A DNA stretch of 64,000 nt from JAGVSR01 sp964589785 (GCA_964589785.1 CAZPUQ010000007.1:62001-126000); one strand, 5' to 3'; numbered from the stretch's first letter, positions 53,227 through 62,640 are shown. Notes: generated by a model from the sequence alone, not told the origin. Translations and numbers: made by a program.

Positions 53227-54453
53227 TCAGGATGCAAGGCGCAGGCCATTGAGCTGGTTGGCGATGAGGCGGAAGGTGCTCTTGAGCTCCGCGCCGTTCT
53301 CGGCACTGTAGTAGTGCGCCGGCGTGCTCGCGCAGTATTGAAGCGTCGGCACGACATCGCTCGGTACCTGGAAGCCGACGGTATAGATCGTGACGTTCGC
53401 GTCTTTCATGTTGTCGCAGAGCCGGCGGGCCTGCTCGATGGAATCGCCGTTCGCGGTCTCGTAGTGAGAGTTGAACATGCCGTCCGTCATGATCAGGGCG
53501 ACCTTGCGGACCTTTTCGTCGGCATAGTCCGCCGGCTCGCTGTCGGCCGGGTAGATCGACGCCCATTCCGGCGACAGCAGGTACCAGGCCCAGGCGATCC
53601 CGAGGTGTCCGGCGGTCATGCCGTCGGCCTGCATCAGGTCGATGGCGCCCTTCAAGGCGTCGGCATCGCCGGTGAGCGGCATGACCGCGCTCGACGGGCA
53701 TGAGGCCGATTTGCGGTTCAAGGGATCTGCGGCTGGCGTCCCGTCCGTGAGCGCGCGCGTGCCGGATCGCTCGGTGACGCAGCTCGTATCGCGACCGGCC
53801 TGCGCGGCTCCGTTGTCGTCCTGGCCGCGCGAGACAAGGGACGCGAGGCTGCCGGCATTGACGGCGGTCGCGAACGGCGCGATCGCGATGCGATGGTCGC
53901 TGTGCGTCGAGCGCGGAAGCAGAATGTCGACCAGATCCTTCGCCGAGGCCTTGAGGTCGGCCAGTTTGTCGCCCCACATCGAGCCGCTGAGGTCGAGCAT
54001 CATGGCGAGCTCCACGTCCTTGGCCTCGAACACGGCGGTCGCCGACAGGCTGACGTCCACATGATGGTGGCCGACAACGCTCGCGATGGGCGTGGGGATC
54101 CGCAGCTTCGCCGCGATGCGGATGGTGTTCGTCGTGCGATCCGGCGTGGTCGTGAGCTCGAGAAGCGTAACCGCCCCTTCGGAAATGGGAGCGAAATTGG
54201 CGGAGAAATACTGCTGGGCCAGGAGGTCGATCTCCGCATCCGTCGGGTTCTCAAGCCGCAGCATCTTGGCTGCGGCGAGGGCGGCGGCATCGAGTGCGGT
54301 TCCCGCGTCGGTGGCGATCGAGGTCGCCCGTGAGCCGTCGACGGTCATGCCCATCAGCGCCATCATCATCATGAGGCACAGGCCGAAGATGGGGGCGACG
54401 CTGCCGGCCGTGGCGGCGGCAAGCGAAGCGGGGGCGTGCTTTCGGGCGAACAT
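53227..54453 (-). CDS. TadG-like vWA-domain pilus/surface protein, copy 2
   Basis: A 408-residue paralogue of the protein at 51763-52992, with the same layout: helix in AGSVAPIFGLCLMMMMALMGMTVDGSRA, MIDAS motif LDLSGSMWGDK, then LIMTDGMFNSHYETANGDS, ending QLNGLRLAS as copy 1 ends RLSGLRLAS. Cys residues late in the domain are shared (RRLCDNM, TLQYCAST). The two genes are 234 bases apart, with A+T-rich sequence at 53000-53160 that probably holds the promoter of copy 1. A tandem gene duplication is the simplest explanation. Confidence 0.88.
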   Translation of the reverse strand: MFARKHAPASLAAATAGSVAPIFGLCLMMMMALMGMTVDGSRATSIATDAGTALDAAALAAAKMLRLENPTDAEIDLLAQQYFSANFAPISEGAVTLLELTTTPDRTTNTIRIAAKLRIPTPIASVVGHHHVDVSLSATAVFEAKDVELAMMLDLSGSMWGDKLADLKASAKDLVDILLPRSTHSDHRIAIAPFATAVNAGSLASLVSRGQDDNGAAQAGRDTSCVTERSGTRALTDGTPAADPLNRKSASCPSSAVMPLTGDADALKGAIDLMQADGMTAGHLGIAWAWYLLSPEWASIYPADSEPADYADEKVRKVALIMTDGMFNSHYETANGDSIEQARRLCDNMKDANVTIYTVGFQVPSDVVPTLQYCASTPAHYYSAENGAELKSTFRLIANQLNGLRLAS

Positions 54454-54645
54454 TGACGAAATCCCGGGAAAAATAAGAACGAACGCAGATTAATATGACG
54501 CAAGTAAAGAGACGTTTCTCCGGATATGTTGCATTGTCCGGGACGGCGTGAATTGGGCAAAGCGCGGTTATTTTTTGATGGCGACGGAACGTGGCATTGC
54601 CCGGGCCGCATAAAGGAAGAGAAAACAAATCCCGTTGATTGGCGC

Positions 54646-55136
54646 GAGGGGCAGCCGCTTGTTCCTACGATCAACGGAATCTCCAATATCGCGCGCGCCC
54701 CGCGTGCGGCTGCACCGGAGGGAGAGACACCGTTCGGGGAGCGGGGCGCGGCGGAGCCGCGGGTCGTCCGCAAGGATCTAGAATGAAGCGCCGCGGCGCC
54801 CCGCTTTGACGGGCTTCGCCTGGGCTCGCTCTTACCCCAGGCCTGCCGGCCTCCACTTTTCACCGGTACCCCACCCGGACCCTGCGTTACCGCGGGGTAT
54901 GGAGATAAAGTCGGGAGGGTTGGCCCGCGTCGAGCCTCGAAGGTCCTCCCGCACCCGCCCCTGCGTCGCGCGATCCAGACGCCTCCGGACGGCGCCCCCG
55001 AGTGATGCAGGTGCGCCAGTCTAGGGTGCGCAATAAGAGGCGGGGACAAGTTCGCTCTAAACGTCATGGAGCCCAGGCTCGACTGTCGGCGGCTGTCGCC
55101 CTGGATGGCCGGGTTGAACCCGGCCATGACGTGGGG
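54646..55136 (+). repeat. Dispersed 0.5-kb repeat, copy 2
   Basis: Same orientation as copy 1 (17108-17620), and almost identical from 54698 to about 55053. It then lacks a 25-base segment and ends with the same palindrome (55105-55127). It fills most of the 735-base gap between the vWA gene and the large membrane protein gene. As in copy 1, open frames exist but no product is recognisable. Confidence 0.92.
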
Positions 55137-55188
55137 CGGCGGCGTCCAGACATTCCTGGCACCGGCTCGCTCGGCCGTCCGGCTGTCG

Positions 55189-58100
55189 TCAGTTCGGGCG
55201 GCGCTGGTCGGTGTCCGAGCCGTAGCCGGAGGGCGAGGCACCCACGGCGAAGTCCTCGATCAGGTAGGCGACCTTCTGCCAGTCGCCGGCGTCGTTGCGC
55301 CCGATCCGGCTCAGCGCCATCTCGTGGTAGCGCAGCCGGGCCAGGAGCTGCTGTTCGCGGACGTCGAGGTGGTCCTCGGCATTCTGCGCCTCCAGGCTGT
55401 CGATCAGCTTGATCAGGATGTCCTGATAGCGTCCGCCCTGGCTCAGAAGCAGGGCAGGCAGCACGGCGGCGAGGTCGGCCATCACCTCCGCGACCAGCTC
55501 GCCGCTGTACTGCTCGCGGCGCAGGTTGTCCGCCGTGCGCTCGAGGTCGAGCCGCATGTCGTTGAGGTCGCTGTCGATATGGGCCCCGAGCAGACGCTCC
55601 TTCTGGCTCAGCCGGCGCAGCTGTTCGGCGACCGCGGCCGCCTGGGTCAGCGCGCCGCTGTGGACCAGATCGTTATAGACGGACGGCGCCAATCCGAGCG
55701 CCATCAGGAAGCGCTGGCGGACGCCGATGCGCTCGGCGTCGGAGCGCGAGGGGACCGGCGGAGGCGTTGCCTTCGATGCACCGTTGCCCTGAGCCCGCTG
55801 ATCGGCGATGGCCGGCCGCTTGGGCGTGAGCGAGCCGCCGAACACCTCGCCCTCCGAGCGCGCCGGCGCTCCGAGACGGCCGGCACCGAGGCGGCCGTCC
55901 AGGGTGGCGAACAGGGTACGGGCCCTGAGCCGCGCCAGCGTCTGGTAGAGGTCGCGGTGAATGAAATAGTGCAGCCCCTGGTCGTCGGCGCGTTGCACGC
56001 GCTGGTGGACGGCGCCCGCGTTCAGGACATTGCGCACGACCCGCTTGTGGTCGTCGTCGATGTCGGCGAGCTTCATCTCCGCCGTGAAGCCGTGCTTCTC
56101 CGTGATCGGGTGCATGTGGGCGAGCACGATATCGATGTTGCCCGGGACGTCCGGCAGGAGGGCGACCGACACGATCTTTTCCAGCTCGGCCAGCGTCGCA
56201 TGCTGCGTGTTGGCCGCAAAAGCCTTCTTGGAGACCGTGGACAGGAACTCGAACAGCTCGGCGCGCACGAGGTAACGGTCCGCGGCAGGGTCGAACTCGA
56301 CGGCATGGATGGTCGTGCCGGCGTTGAGGACGCCGAGCACGCGGTCGGCGCTCTGCGGGTCGAGCCGGTCGGGCCGCACCTCGGCCATGAAGCCTTCGAC
56401 ATTCGAGATCGGCCGCATGGATTGGAGCGTCAGGCGCGCCGCCTCGAACGTGTCGGGCAGCAGCGCATTCTCGATGATGGCTTCAAGCTGCTCCGCGGTG
56501 CGGGCCTTTGAGCTCGGCACGTCCGAGAGCGGCGAGCGCACGGCATTGGCCCCGAACAGGCCGGACATGAAGATCAGGCTGTCGAGAGCGATGGCGATCG
56601 CGAGCGCCAGATAGGCGAGCCGGTTGCCGTCCTGGAAGGCGTTGATCGAGACGACGAAGTTGTGGGCCTTGTCGTCGCGGTTGAGCTCGATGAAGTTGAT
56701 CTTCGTGCGCAGGGCATCGGTTTCGCGCGACGGCAGGCCGGAGTCGGCGAGGCACTTGCGCGAGAAGCCGAGCAGCTCGTCCGTGGTCTTGTTGGCATTG
56801 AGCCGTTCGCCGCCGACGCAGTTATCCGCAAAGGCCCTGGCGCCGGCGTTGAGGCCGAGCAGAAGGGCGGCCGCCTCTTGCGCACGCTTGGGATCGCAGT
56901 CGATCCCGGCCACGCGGTCCCGGGTCGAGGGCGTGGACGTCATGGCGTTCAAAAGCTCGGTGCATTGCTCCTGCAAGCTCTTGAGGCCGGCGGCGTCGGG
57001 CTTCTGGCGGAAGGCGACACGGGCGGCCTCGAACTCGGGCAGGACGCGCGCGGGGTCGATTTTCGGTACGGCCGCCGTCGTATCCTCAGGACCGGTCTGG
57101 GCGGCGATGCGCTGCTGGGCCGTATCCGCCTCGCCCTTGAGCTTCGCCAGGCTGCTGTCGATGCCGGCGAGCTCGCGCTTGATCTGGTCGATGCGGCCGC
57201 TCGTCTCGTCGAGCCGCTTCTGCGCATCCTTCACGCGCTGCTCGCCGATCTTGTAGTAGTCCTGCAGCTTGGACAGCTCGCCGAGGCGCTGGCGGTAGAT
57301 CGGGCCGCGGCCCTCCTTCAGCGTGCCTTCGACGCCCTTCTCCTCGGCCATCGCCTCGACGCGCTTGGCGTCCACCTCCTTCGCGCGCTGGTCGAGATCG
57401 CCCTTCTTCGCCTGCACATCGGCGGCGAGCGACGGCCGCTCGGCCTCGAGCCGGGCCAGCTCCTCGGTGAGCCCGGTCTTCTTCGTGTGCAGCCCCGACT
57501 GGCTGCTCTCGGCGGTGGCGATCCGCTCGTGCTGCTCGGCGATGCCGCGGCGGCGCTCCTCCATCTGCTCGACGTAGAAAGTCTCGATGAGCCTTTCGGC
57601 GCCGCGCGAGGCGGCGGCGAGCTTGTCGAGCTCGGTCTGGTAGGCGAGCCATCCCTCCGAGCGGAAGAGCTCGGTCGTCGCTTCGAGGCGACGCGTCTCG
57701 ATGGTCTGGCCGATGTCGGCGACGATGCCGGCCACCTGGTTCTGGGCGCGCAGCTCGGCGGCGCGCACACGCTCCTCCTTGGGGAAGATGGCATTGAACC
57801 GGCTGTCGAAGGAGAAGAAGACGGACGCGGTCATGCAGGCCAGGAACATGACCCACAGCATGGCGTTCTTGGCGATGACGCGCAGCGACTGCAGATAGGG
57901 ACGCACCACGTCGCTCGCCGAATGCAGCGCGACGAACGCCGCCAGGAGCAGCCCGACGACGATGATCAGCAGCCGGTCGCTGGCGAGAAACGCCTGCGCC
58001 TCGCTGCCGGTCGCGGTCTCGAAGCCTGGTCCGGCCGACCGCAGTGCGAGAAACGCGACAGCGATGAAGAGCAGGACGCCGATGAGGCCGCCGGCGGCAG

Positions 58101-58530
58101 CCTGTGCGTAGCGCGGCACGCCGCGGCTCGTCGGGGTGGCCCGATGGCTCATGCCGGTCGCGAAGCTCTCGCCGATGAGCCAGGCGATGATGAGCATGAT
58201 GCCCTGCACGCCGAACGTCACCATGAACGACAGGATCGGCTCATTGGTGAAATTGCGCATGCCGTCCCAGGTCGTCCAGCCCGCGGCGAGCGACAGCACG
58301 ATGCCGGTGGTGCCGAGGAGGGCGAGGCGCCAGTTGGTGAAGAACACCTCCTCGATCGCCTTCAGGATGCGCGGCAGGGCGCGATAGACCCCCGCCAGCA
58401 ACAGGAGCACGACGACGCCGAGAAAGATGTTGGTGGACAGGGCCTGCAGTGCGGCCGGATCCTTCAATCCGTCCAGCCCCGGCCAGGCCATGGTCTCGGC
58501 CGGAGACGTCGTCAGAGCAACTGCAGCCAT
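55189..58530 (-). CDS. Very large membrane and coiled-coil protein, unknown function
   Basis: A 1113-residue protein not assigned to a family. The N-terminal third has about six membrane helices (30-52, 65-85, 98-120, 145-163, 185-205, 220-240). Residues about 310-480 form a charged coiled coil (VEQMEERRRGIAEQHERIATAE, LTEELARLEAERPSLAADVQAKKGDLDQRAKEVDAKR). Another membrane helix lies near 650-672 (RLAYLALAIAIALDSLIFMSGLFGANAV), followed by a cytoplasmic region of two similar modules (EAIIENALLPDTFEAARLTLQSMRPI and EKIVSVALLPDVPGNIDIVLAHMHPI). It starts ATG 58530. No catalytic motif was seen. Confidence 0.82.
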   Translation of the reverse strand: MAAVALTTSPAETMAWPGLDGLKDPAALQALSTNIFLGVVVLLLLAGVYRALPRILKAIEEVFFTNWRLALLGTTGIVLSLAAGWTTWDGMRNFTNEPILSFMVTFGVQGIMLIIAWLIGESFATGMSHRATPTSRGVPRYAQAAAGGLIGVLLFIAVAFLALRSAGPGFETATGSEAQAFLASDRLLIIVVGLLLAAFVALHSASDVVRPYLQSLRVIAKNAMLWVMFLACMTASVFFSFDSRFNAIFPKEERVRAAELRAQNQVAGIVADIGQTIETRRLEATTELFRSEGWLAYQTELDKLAAASRGAERLIETFYVEQMEERRRGIAEQHERIATAESSQSGLHTKKTGLTEELARLEAERPSLAADVQAKKGDLDQRAKEVDAKRVEAMAEEKGVEGTLKEGRGPIYRQRLGELSKLQDYYKIGEQRVKDAQKRLDETSGRIDQIKRELAGIDSSLAKLKGEADTAQQRIAAQTGPEDTTAAVPKIDPARVLPEFEAARVAFRQKPDAAGLKSLQEQCTELLNAMTSTPSTRDRVAGIDCDPKRAQEAAALLLGLNAGARAFADNCVGGERLNANKTTDELLGFSRKCLADSGLPSRETDALRTKINFIELNRDDKAHNFVVSINAFQDGNRLAYLALAIAIALDSLIFMSGLFGANAVRSPLSDVPSSKARTAEQLEAIIENALLPDTFEAARLTLQSMRPISNVEGFMAEVRPDRLDPQSADRVLGVLNAGTTIHAVEFDPAADRYLVRAELFEFLSTVSKKAFAANTQHATLAELEKIVSVALLPDVPGNIDIVLAHMHPITEKHGFTAEMKLADIDDDHKRVVRNVLNAGAVHQRVQRADDQGLHYFIHRDLYQTLARLRARTLFATLDGRLGAGRLGAPARSEGEVFGGSLTPKRPAIADQRAQGNGASKATPPPVPSRSDAERIGVRQRFLMALGLAPSVYNDLVHSGALTQAAAVAEQLRRLSQKERLLGAHIDSDLNDMRLDLERTADNLRREQYSGELVAEVMADLAAVLPALLLSQGGRYQDILIKLIDSLEAQNAEDHLDVREQQLLARLRYHEMALSRIGRNDAGDWQKVAYLIEDFAVGASPSGYGSDTDQRRPN

Positions 58531-58830
58531 GTCGTGGCCCCATCTTCCGTGCGCGGCGGAGGTCCGACCGTGCCGCTCACGATCGGCAGTCCGCGCGATG
58601 TCCCGCCCACGGAATCCCGAACGGTCGCGGGGTTCCGGTCCGTCACACCGTGCAACTTCAGGTTTTCATGGCGTCTAAATTACGGCGTCGGGCAAAAGGC
58701 TCGAATTAAAGTTTATTCACCTCAGCCGGTTGGCGCAATCGGCGCGTGCCGGGCGTTCGCTTCGCCCGGTGCGGTCACGAACCGGTCCGGACCGTCGGGT
58801 TGCCGGCGGCGAGGGGGTGGTCAGGTGCGC
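58531..58830. other. Gene-free spacer between the large membrane protein gene and zur
   Basis: About 300 bases with a hairpin CCGGGCG-TTCGCTT-CGCCCGG near 58759 and an A+T-rich patch (GAATTAAAGTTTATTCACC, about 58703-58721) that could be a promoter. No gene was seen. Confidence 0.5.
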
Positions 58831-58833
58831 AGT

Positions 58834-58858
58834 TCTGTAATATTATAACCATAACATT
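58834..58858. promoter_or_regulatory. Candidate Zur box
   Basis: TGTAATATTATAACCATAACA is an A+T-rich imperfect palindrome, TGT...ACA, in G+C-rich DNA, about 80-100 bases before the zur start. Alphaproteobacterial Zur boxes are of the type TGTTATA-N-TATAACA. Autoregulation of zur-znuCB would fit the position. Confidence 0.5.
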
Positions 58859-58933
58859 CGGCGGAAGGGCGCTTGGCCGGGGCGTGGCTCTGTTCGGCGA
58901 GCGCCCTCCCCGATAAGTTTCCGGTCAACGATC

Positions 58934-59473
58934 ATGAGCCAGGAGACCCGGGCCTCCCCCATGGCAGAAGCAACCCCGCGCTCGCCGTTTCCCCATCCCG
59001 ACCAGCAGACCGCCAAGAAGCTAGCCCAGACCGTCGAGCGGGCCGCCAAGGTCTTTGCCGACCGGAACCTGCGCTTCACCAAGCTGCGCCAGCAGGTCTT
59101 CGAGGAGATCGCGGCCACGCACGCGTCGATCGGCGCCTATGAGATCCTGGCGCGGCTCGGGGAGAAGGGCACGCGCGTCGCGCCGATCTCGATCTACCGC
59201 GCGATCGACGCCTTGCTCGAGGCCGGAGTCATCCACCGGCTGGAAAGCAAGAACGCGTTCTTCGCCTGCCGCCGCACGGACCATACGAGCAAGGGCAAGC
59301 GGCCGCTGTTTCTCTCCTGCGAGAAGTGCGGCGCGGTCGGCGAGGTGGACGGCCAGCACATCTTCGATCTCATCGGCGAGGCGGCGCGCGGGGCGAAGTT
59401 CACGCCGCGCGTCAAGTTCGTCGAGGTCTCGGGGCTCTGCCCGCGCTGCGCCGCGCAAGCGCAGGACGCGTGA
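58934..59473 (+). CDS. zur: Zur, zinc-responsive Fur-family repressor
   Basis: A 179-residue Fur-family regulator. The winged helix has RFTKLRQQVFEEIAATHASIGAYEIL and APISIYRAIDALLEAGVIHRLESKNAFFAC. The structural zinc pairs are CEKCGAVGE and CPRC at the end, and metal-sensing His/Cys residues (ACRRTDHTSKGKRPLFLSCE) follow the wing. The adjacent znuC and znuB genes make Zur rather than Fur the right call. A second in-frame ATG lies at 58961. It represses zinc uptake when zinc is ample. Confidence 0.94.
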   Translation: MSQETRASPMAEATPRSPFPHPDQQTAKKLAQTVERAAKVFADRNLRFTKLRQQVFEEIAATHASIGAYEILARLGEKGTRVAPISIYRAIDALLEAGVIHRLESKNAFFACRRTDHTSKGKRPLFLSCEKCGAVGEVDGQHIFDLIGEAARGAKFTPRVKFVEVSGLCPRCAAQAQDA

Positions 59474-59521
59474 GCGTCGCGGCAGCCTTAAGAACCATCC
59501 GGCGGCAGGAAGGTTGAAGAC

Positions 59522-60439
59522 ATGACCGGCGCGCACGCTGACGCCACGACCGGTAAGCCCGTCCCGGCTCATTCCCATGCTCACGGTCATGCCCACGGCG
59601 ATGCCTGCGGCTGCGGCCATGACCACGCCCATGGGCACGACCATAGTCACGACCACCTGCCCTTCGATACCTCGTCGCTGATCAGCGCGCGCGGCATCAG
59701 TCTGAAACGGGGCGAGCGCGTCGTGCTCGACCATGTCGACGTCGACATCCACCCGCGCGAGATCGTGACGCTCATCGGCCCCAACGGCTCGGGCAAGACG
59801 AGCCTCGTGCGCGTGCTGCTCGGCCTGGAGGAGATGACCGACGGCGACGTCAGCCGTGTTAAAGATCTGCGCATCGGCTATGTGCCGCAGCGCTTCGACA
59901 TCGATCGCGCCCTGCCGATGACGGTGGAACGCTTCCTCTCGCTCGGCCACAAGGCGAACCGGGAGAAACTCGGCGCGCTGCTTGCCGAGGTCGGCGCGGA
60001 GCGCTGCCTCGGCCAGCAGTTGAGCGAGCTGTCGGGCGGCGAATTGCAGCGGGTGCTGCTCGCCCGCGCGCTGGCCGCCGATCCCGATCTCCTGGTGCTC
60101 GACGAGCCGGTGCGCGGCGTCGACCACACGGGCGAGGCGGACCTCTACGCGTTGATCGGCCGGTTGCGGGACGCGCGCGGTGTCGGCGTGCTGCTCGTCT
60201 CGCACGACCTGCACGTCGTGATGGCGTCGAGCGACCGCGTGCTCTGCCTCAATCGCCACATCTGCTGCTCGGGCATTCCCGACACGGTGGCGCAGCATCC
60301 CGAGTACATGCGCCTCTTCGGGCCTGAGACCGCACGCGCCTTCGGAGTCTATCGTCATCGCCACGACCATGCCCACGGCCTCGACGGCCGCGCGCTGCCC
60401 GGCGCGGCGGACGGCAAGGCGGACGAGGCTCAGCCGTGA
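59522..60439 (+). CDS. znuC: ZnuC, zinc ABC transporter ATPase with His-rich ends
   Basis: A 305-residue ATPase of the ZnuABC uptake system. Walker A is GPNGSGKTS, the signature is LSGGELQRV and Walker B is LLVLDEPVRG. Residues 17-45 form a His/Asp/Cys cluster (HSHAHGHAHGDACGCGHDHAHGHDHSHDH), and a second shorter one is near the C-terminus (YRHRHDHAHG). His-rich stretches in ZnuC are not the rule and could bind zinc at the cytoplasmic mouth. The gene follows zur by 48 bases and overlaps znuB by GTGA. No znuA is present in the window. Confidence 0.95.
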   Translation: MTGAHADATTGKPVPAHSHAHGHAHGDACGCGHDHAHGHDHSHDHLPFDTSSLISARGISLKRGERVVLDHVDVDIHPREIVTLIGPNGSGKTSLVRVLLGLEEMTDGDVSRVKDLRIGYVPQRFDIDRALPMTVERFLSLGHKANREKLGALLAEVGAERCLGQQLSELSGGELQRVLLARALAADPDLLVLDEPVRGVDHTGEADLYALIGRLRDARGVGVLLVSHDLHVVMASSDRVLCLNRHICCSGIPDTVAQHPEYMRLFGPETARAFGVYRHRHDHAHGLDGRALPGAADGKADEAQP

Positions 60440-61224
60440 TCGAGCCGTTTCTTCTGCGTGCGCTGGCCGCCGGCATCGGGCTCGCCATTATCGCCGCTCC
60501 CCTCGGCGCGGTGCTGGTCTGGAACCGCATGTCCTATTTCGGCGAGACGGTGGCGCAGGCGAGCCTCGTCGGCGTGGCGCTCGGGCTCCTTCTCGGCGCC
60601 GACGTCACGGTGAGCGTCATCGTGACGACGCTGGCGGTTGCGGGCCTGCTCATCGTGCTCGGCCGCCAGAAGCTCGTGCCGCTCGACGCGATCCTGGGCC
60701 TTACGCACCATGGCACGCTGGCCCTCGGCGTGATCGCCACGACGCTCCTTGCGGGTCCCTCCGTCGATCTCATGGGCTATCTCTTCGGCGATGTCTTTGC
60801 CGTGACGAACAGCGATCTCGGGCTCATCTATCTGGGCGGGGCGGCCGTCCTCGCCGTCATGGCCCGGCTCTGGCAGCCGCTGCTGCGCGTGGCGGTGCAC
60901 GAGGAGCTGGCCTCTGCGGAAGGCGTCCAAAGCCGCACGGTGAAGGCCGCCTTCATCGTCGTTTTGGCGCTCACGATCGCCATGGCCATGAAGATCGTCG
61001 GCATGCTGCTCGCAATCGCGTTCCTGGTCGTCCCCGTCGTCGCCGCGCGGCCGTTCGCGACGACGCCGGAGGGCCTCGTCGCCGTCGCGGGGCTCGCGGG
61101 GGCGGCAAGCGTCGTCCTCGGGCTTGCGCTGTCGGCCCATGCCGATGCGCCGGGCGGGCCGTCGATCGTGCTGTGCATGGCACTCCTGGCGGGCCTGTCG
61201 CTGGCGATCTCCGCGCGCCGCTAG
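60436..61224 (+). CDS. znuB: ZnuB, zinc ABC transporter permease
   Basis: A 262-residue ABC-3 family permease with about seven to eight membrane helices. IIAAPLGAVLVWNRMSYFGETVAQASLVGVALGLLL and the conserved ALTIAMAMKIVGMLLAIAFLVVPVVAARPFA region are typical. The start is a GTG overlapping the znuC stop (GTGA), indicating translational coupling. With Zur and ZnuC it forms one operon. The next gene, ispG, begins 53 bases after its stop and may be co-transcribed, with no clear terminator between. Confidence 0.94.
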   Translation: MIEPFLLRALAAGIGLAIIAAPLGAVLVWNRMSYFGETVAQASLVGVALGLLLGADVTVSVIVTTLAVAGLLIVLGRQKLVPLDAILGLTHHGTLALGVIATTLLAGPSVDLMGYLFGDVFAVTNSDLGLIYLGGAAVLAVMARLWQPLLRVAVHEELASAEGVQSRTVKAAFIVVLALTIAMAMKIVGMLLAIAFLVVPVVAARPFATTPEGLVAVAGLAGAASVVLGLALSAHADAPGGPSIVLCMALLAGLSLAISARR

Positions 61225-61277
61225 AGCCGAGGCCGATCTGGCAGTTCCGGTACCGATGGGCTAGGGTCAAGGGCGAG

Positions 61278-62618
61278 ATGAGCGAGGACGTCGCTCCCGG
61301 CGCGGCCCTCACGAGAAACCAGCGGTCCATGAGCTTCGACGGCAGTCTTTCCCTTGGATCCCGGCGCCCGTCGGTCGCGGTTCCGGTCGGCGGCGTGATC
61401 GTCGGCGGCGGTCACCCGGTCGTCGTGCAGTCGATGACGAACACGGATACGGCCGACATCAAGGGTACAGTCGATCAGGTCGCAGCGCTCGCGCGCGCCG
61501 GGTCCGAGATCGTGCGCATCACGGTCGACCGCGACGAGGCGGCGAAGGCGGTGCCGCATATCCGCGACGGGCTTCTGCGGCGAGGCATCAACGTCCCGCT
61601 CGTCGGCGACTTCCATTACGTCGGCCACAAGCTGCTCGCGGACAACCCGGCTTGCGCGGAGGCGCTCGACAAGTACCGCATCAACCCCGGCAACGTCGGC
61701 TTCAAGGACAAGCGCGACCGCCAGTTCTCTGCCATCATCGAGACGGCGATACGCTACGCAAAGCCCGTGCGCATCGGCGTCAACTGGGGCTCGCTCGACC
61801 AGGAGCTGCTGACCCGCCTCATGGACGCGAACGCGGCGCTCGCGACGCCGAAGGACGCGCGCGAGGTGATGCGCGAGGCCATGGTCCAGTCGGGGCTCCT
61901 GTCGGCCGCACGCGCCGAGGAGCTGGGCCTTGGCGCCGACAGGATCATCATCTCGGCCAAGGTCTCCGCCGTGCAGGACCTGATCGCCTGCTACGAGATG
62001 CTGGCCGCGCGCTGCCGGTATGCCCTTCACCTCGGCCTCACCGAGGCCGGCATGGGCTCGAAGGGCATCGTCGCCTCGTCCGCGGCCATGGGTATTCTGC
62101 TGCAGAGGGGCATCGGCGACACGATCCGCTTCTCGCTGACGCCGGAGCCCGGCGGCGACCGCACGCTCGAAGTCCGCGCCGCCCAGGAGCTGCTGCAGAC
62201 CATGGGCTTTCGCGCCTTCGTTCCCGTCGTCGCCGCCTGCCCCGGCTGCGGGCGCACGACCTCGACCGTGTTCCAGGAGCTGGCGCGCGACGTGCAGGAC
62301 ATGATCCGCGATCGCATGCCGCACTGGAAGGCGCGCTATCCCGGTGTCGAGACGCTGAACCTCGCCGTGATGGGCTGCATCGTGAACGGTCCGGGCGAAT
62401 CCAAGCACGCCGACGTCGGAATCTCGCTGCCGGGGACGGGCGAGGCGCCCGCCGCGCCCGTGTTCGTCGATGGCGAGAAGGTCCTGACGCTGCGCGGTGC
62501 GCGCATCGCGGAGGACTTCAAGGCGATCGTCGAGGACTACATCGAGAACCGCTATGCGCGGAGCGCGCCCAAAGGCCAGCGCCTGACCGTCAAGGTCAAA
62601 CCCGAAGCCGTGGGTTGA
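61278..62618 (+). CDS. ispG: IspG, 4-hydroxy-3-methylbut-2-enyl diphosphate synthase
   Basis: [4Fe-4S] enzyme of the MEP isoprenoid pathway converting MEcPP to HMBPP, 446 residues. TIM-barrel signatures are VVQSMTNTDTADIKGTVDQV and RINPGNVG. The cluster Cys residues are in AACPGCGR and MGCIVNGPGESKHAD. ATG 61278 has AAGGGCGAG upstream, and an alternative ATG at 61329 would shorten it by 17 residues. The polyprenyl synthase at 25246 uses products of this pathway. Confidence 0.96.
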   Translation: MSEDVAPGAALTRNQRSMSFDGSLSLGSRRPSVAVPVGGVIVGGGHPVVVQSMTNTDTADIKGTVDQVAALARAGSEIVRITVDRDEAAKAVPHIRDGLLRRGINVPLVGDFHYVGHKLLADNPACAEALDKYRINPGNVGFKDKRDRQFSAIIETAIRYAKPVRIGVNWGSLDQELLTRLMDANAALATPKDAREVMREAMVQSGLLSAARAEELGLGADRIIISAKVSAVQDLIACYEMLAARCRYALHLGLTEAGMGSKGIVASSAAMGILLQRGIGDTIRFSLTPEPGGDRTLEVRAAQELLQTMGFRAFVPVVAACPGCGRTTSTVFQELARDVQDMIRDRMPHWKARYPGVETLNLAVMGCIVNGPGESKHADVGISLPGTGEAPAAPVFVDGEKVLTLRGARIAEDFKAIVEDYIENRYARSAPKGQRLTVKVKPEAVG

Positions 62619-62640
62619 AGATCGAGCCGCAAAAGAGAAG

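Noticed and set aside
60369..61277. N-terminal extension of IspG to 749 residues.
   Set aside because: The extra frame overlaps znuC and znuB in another frame and is Arg-rich. IspG is complete from ATG 61278.
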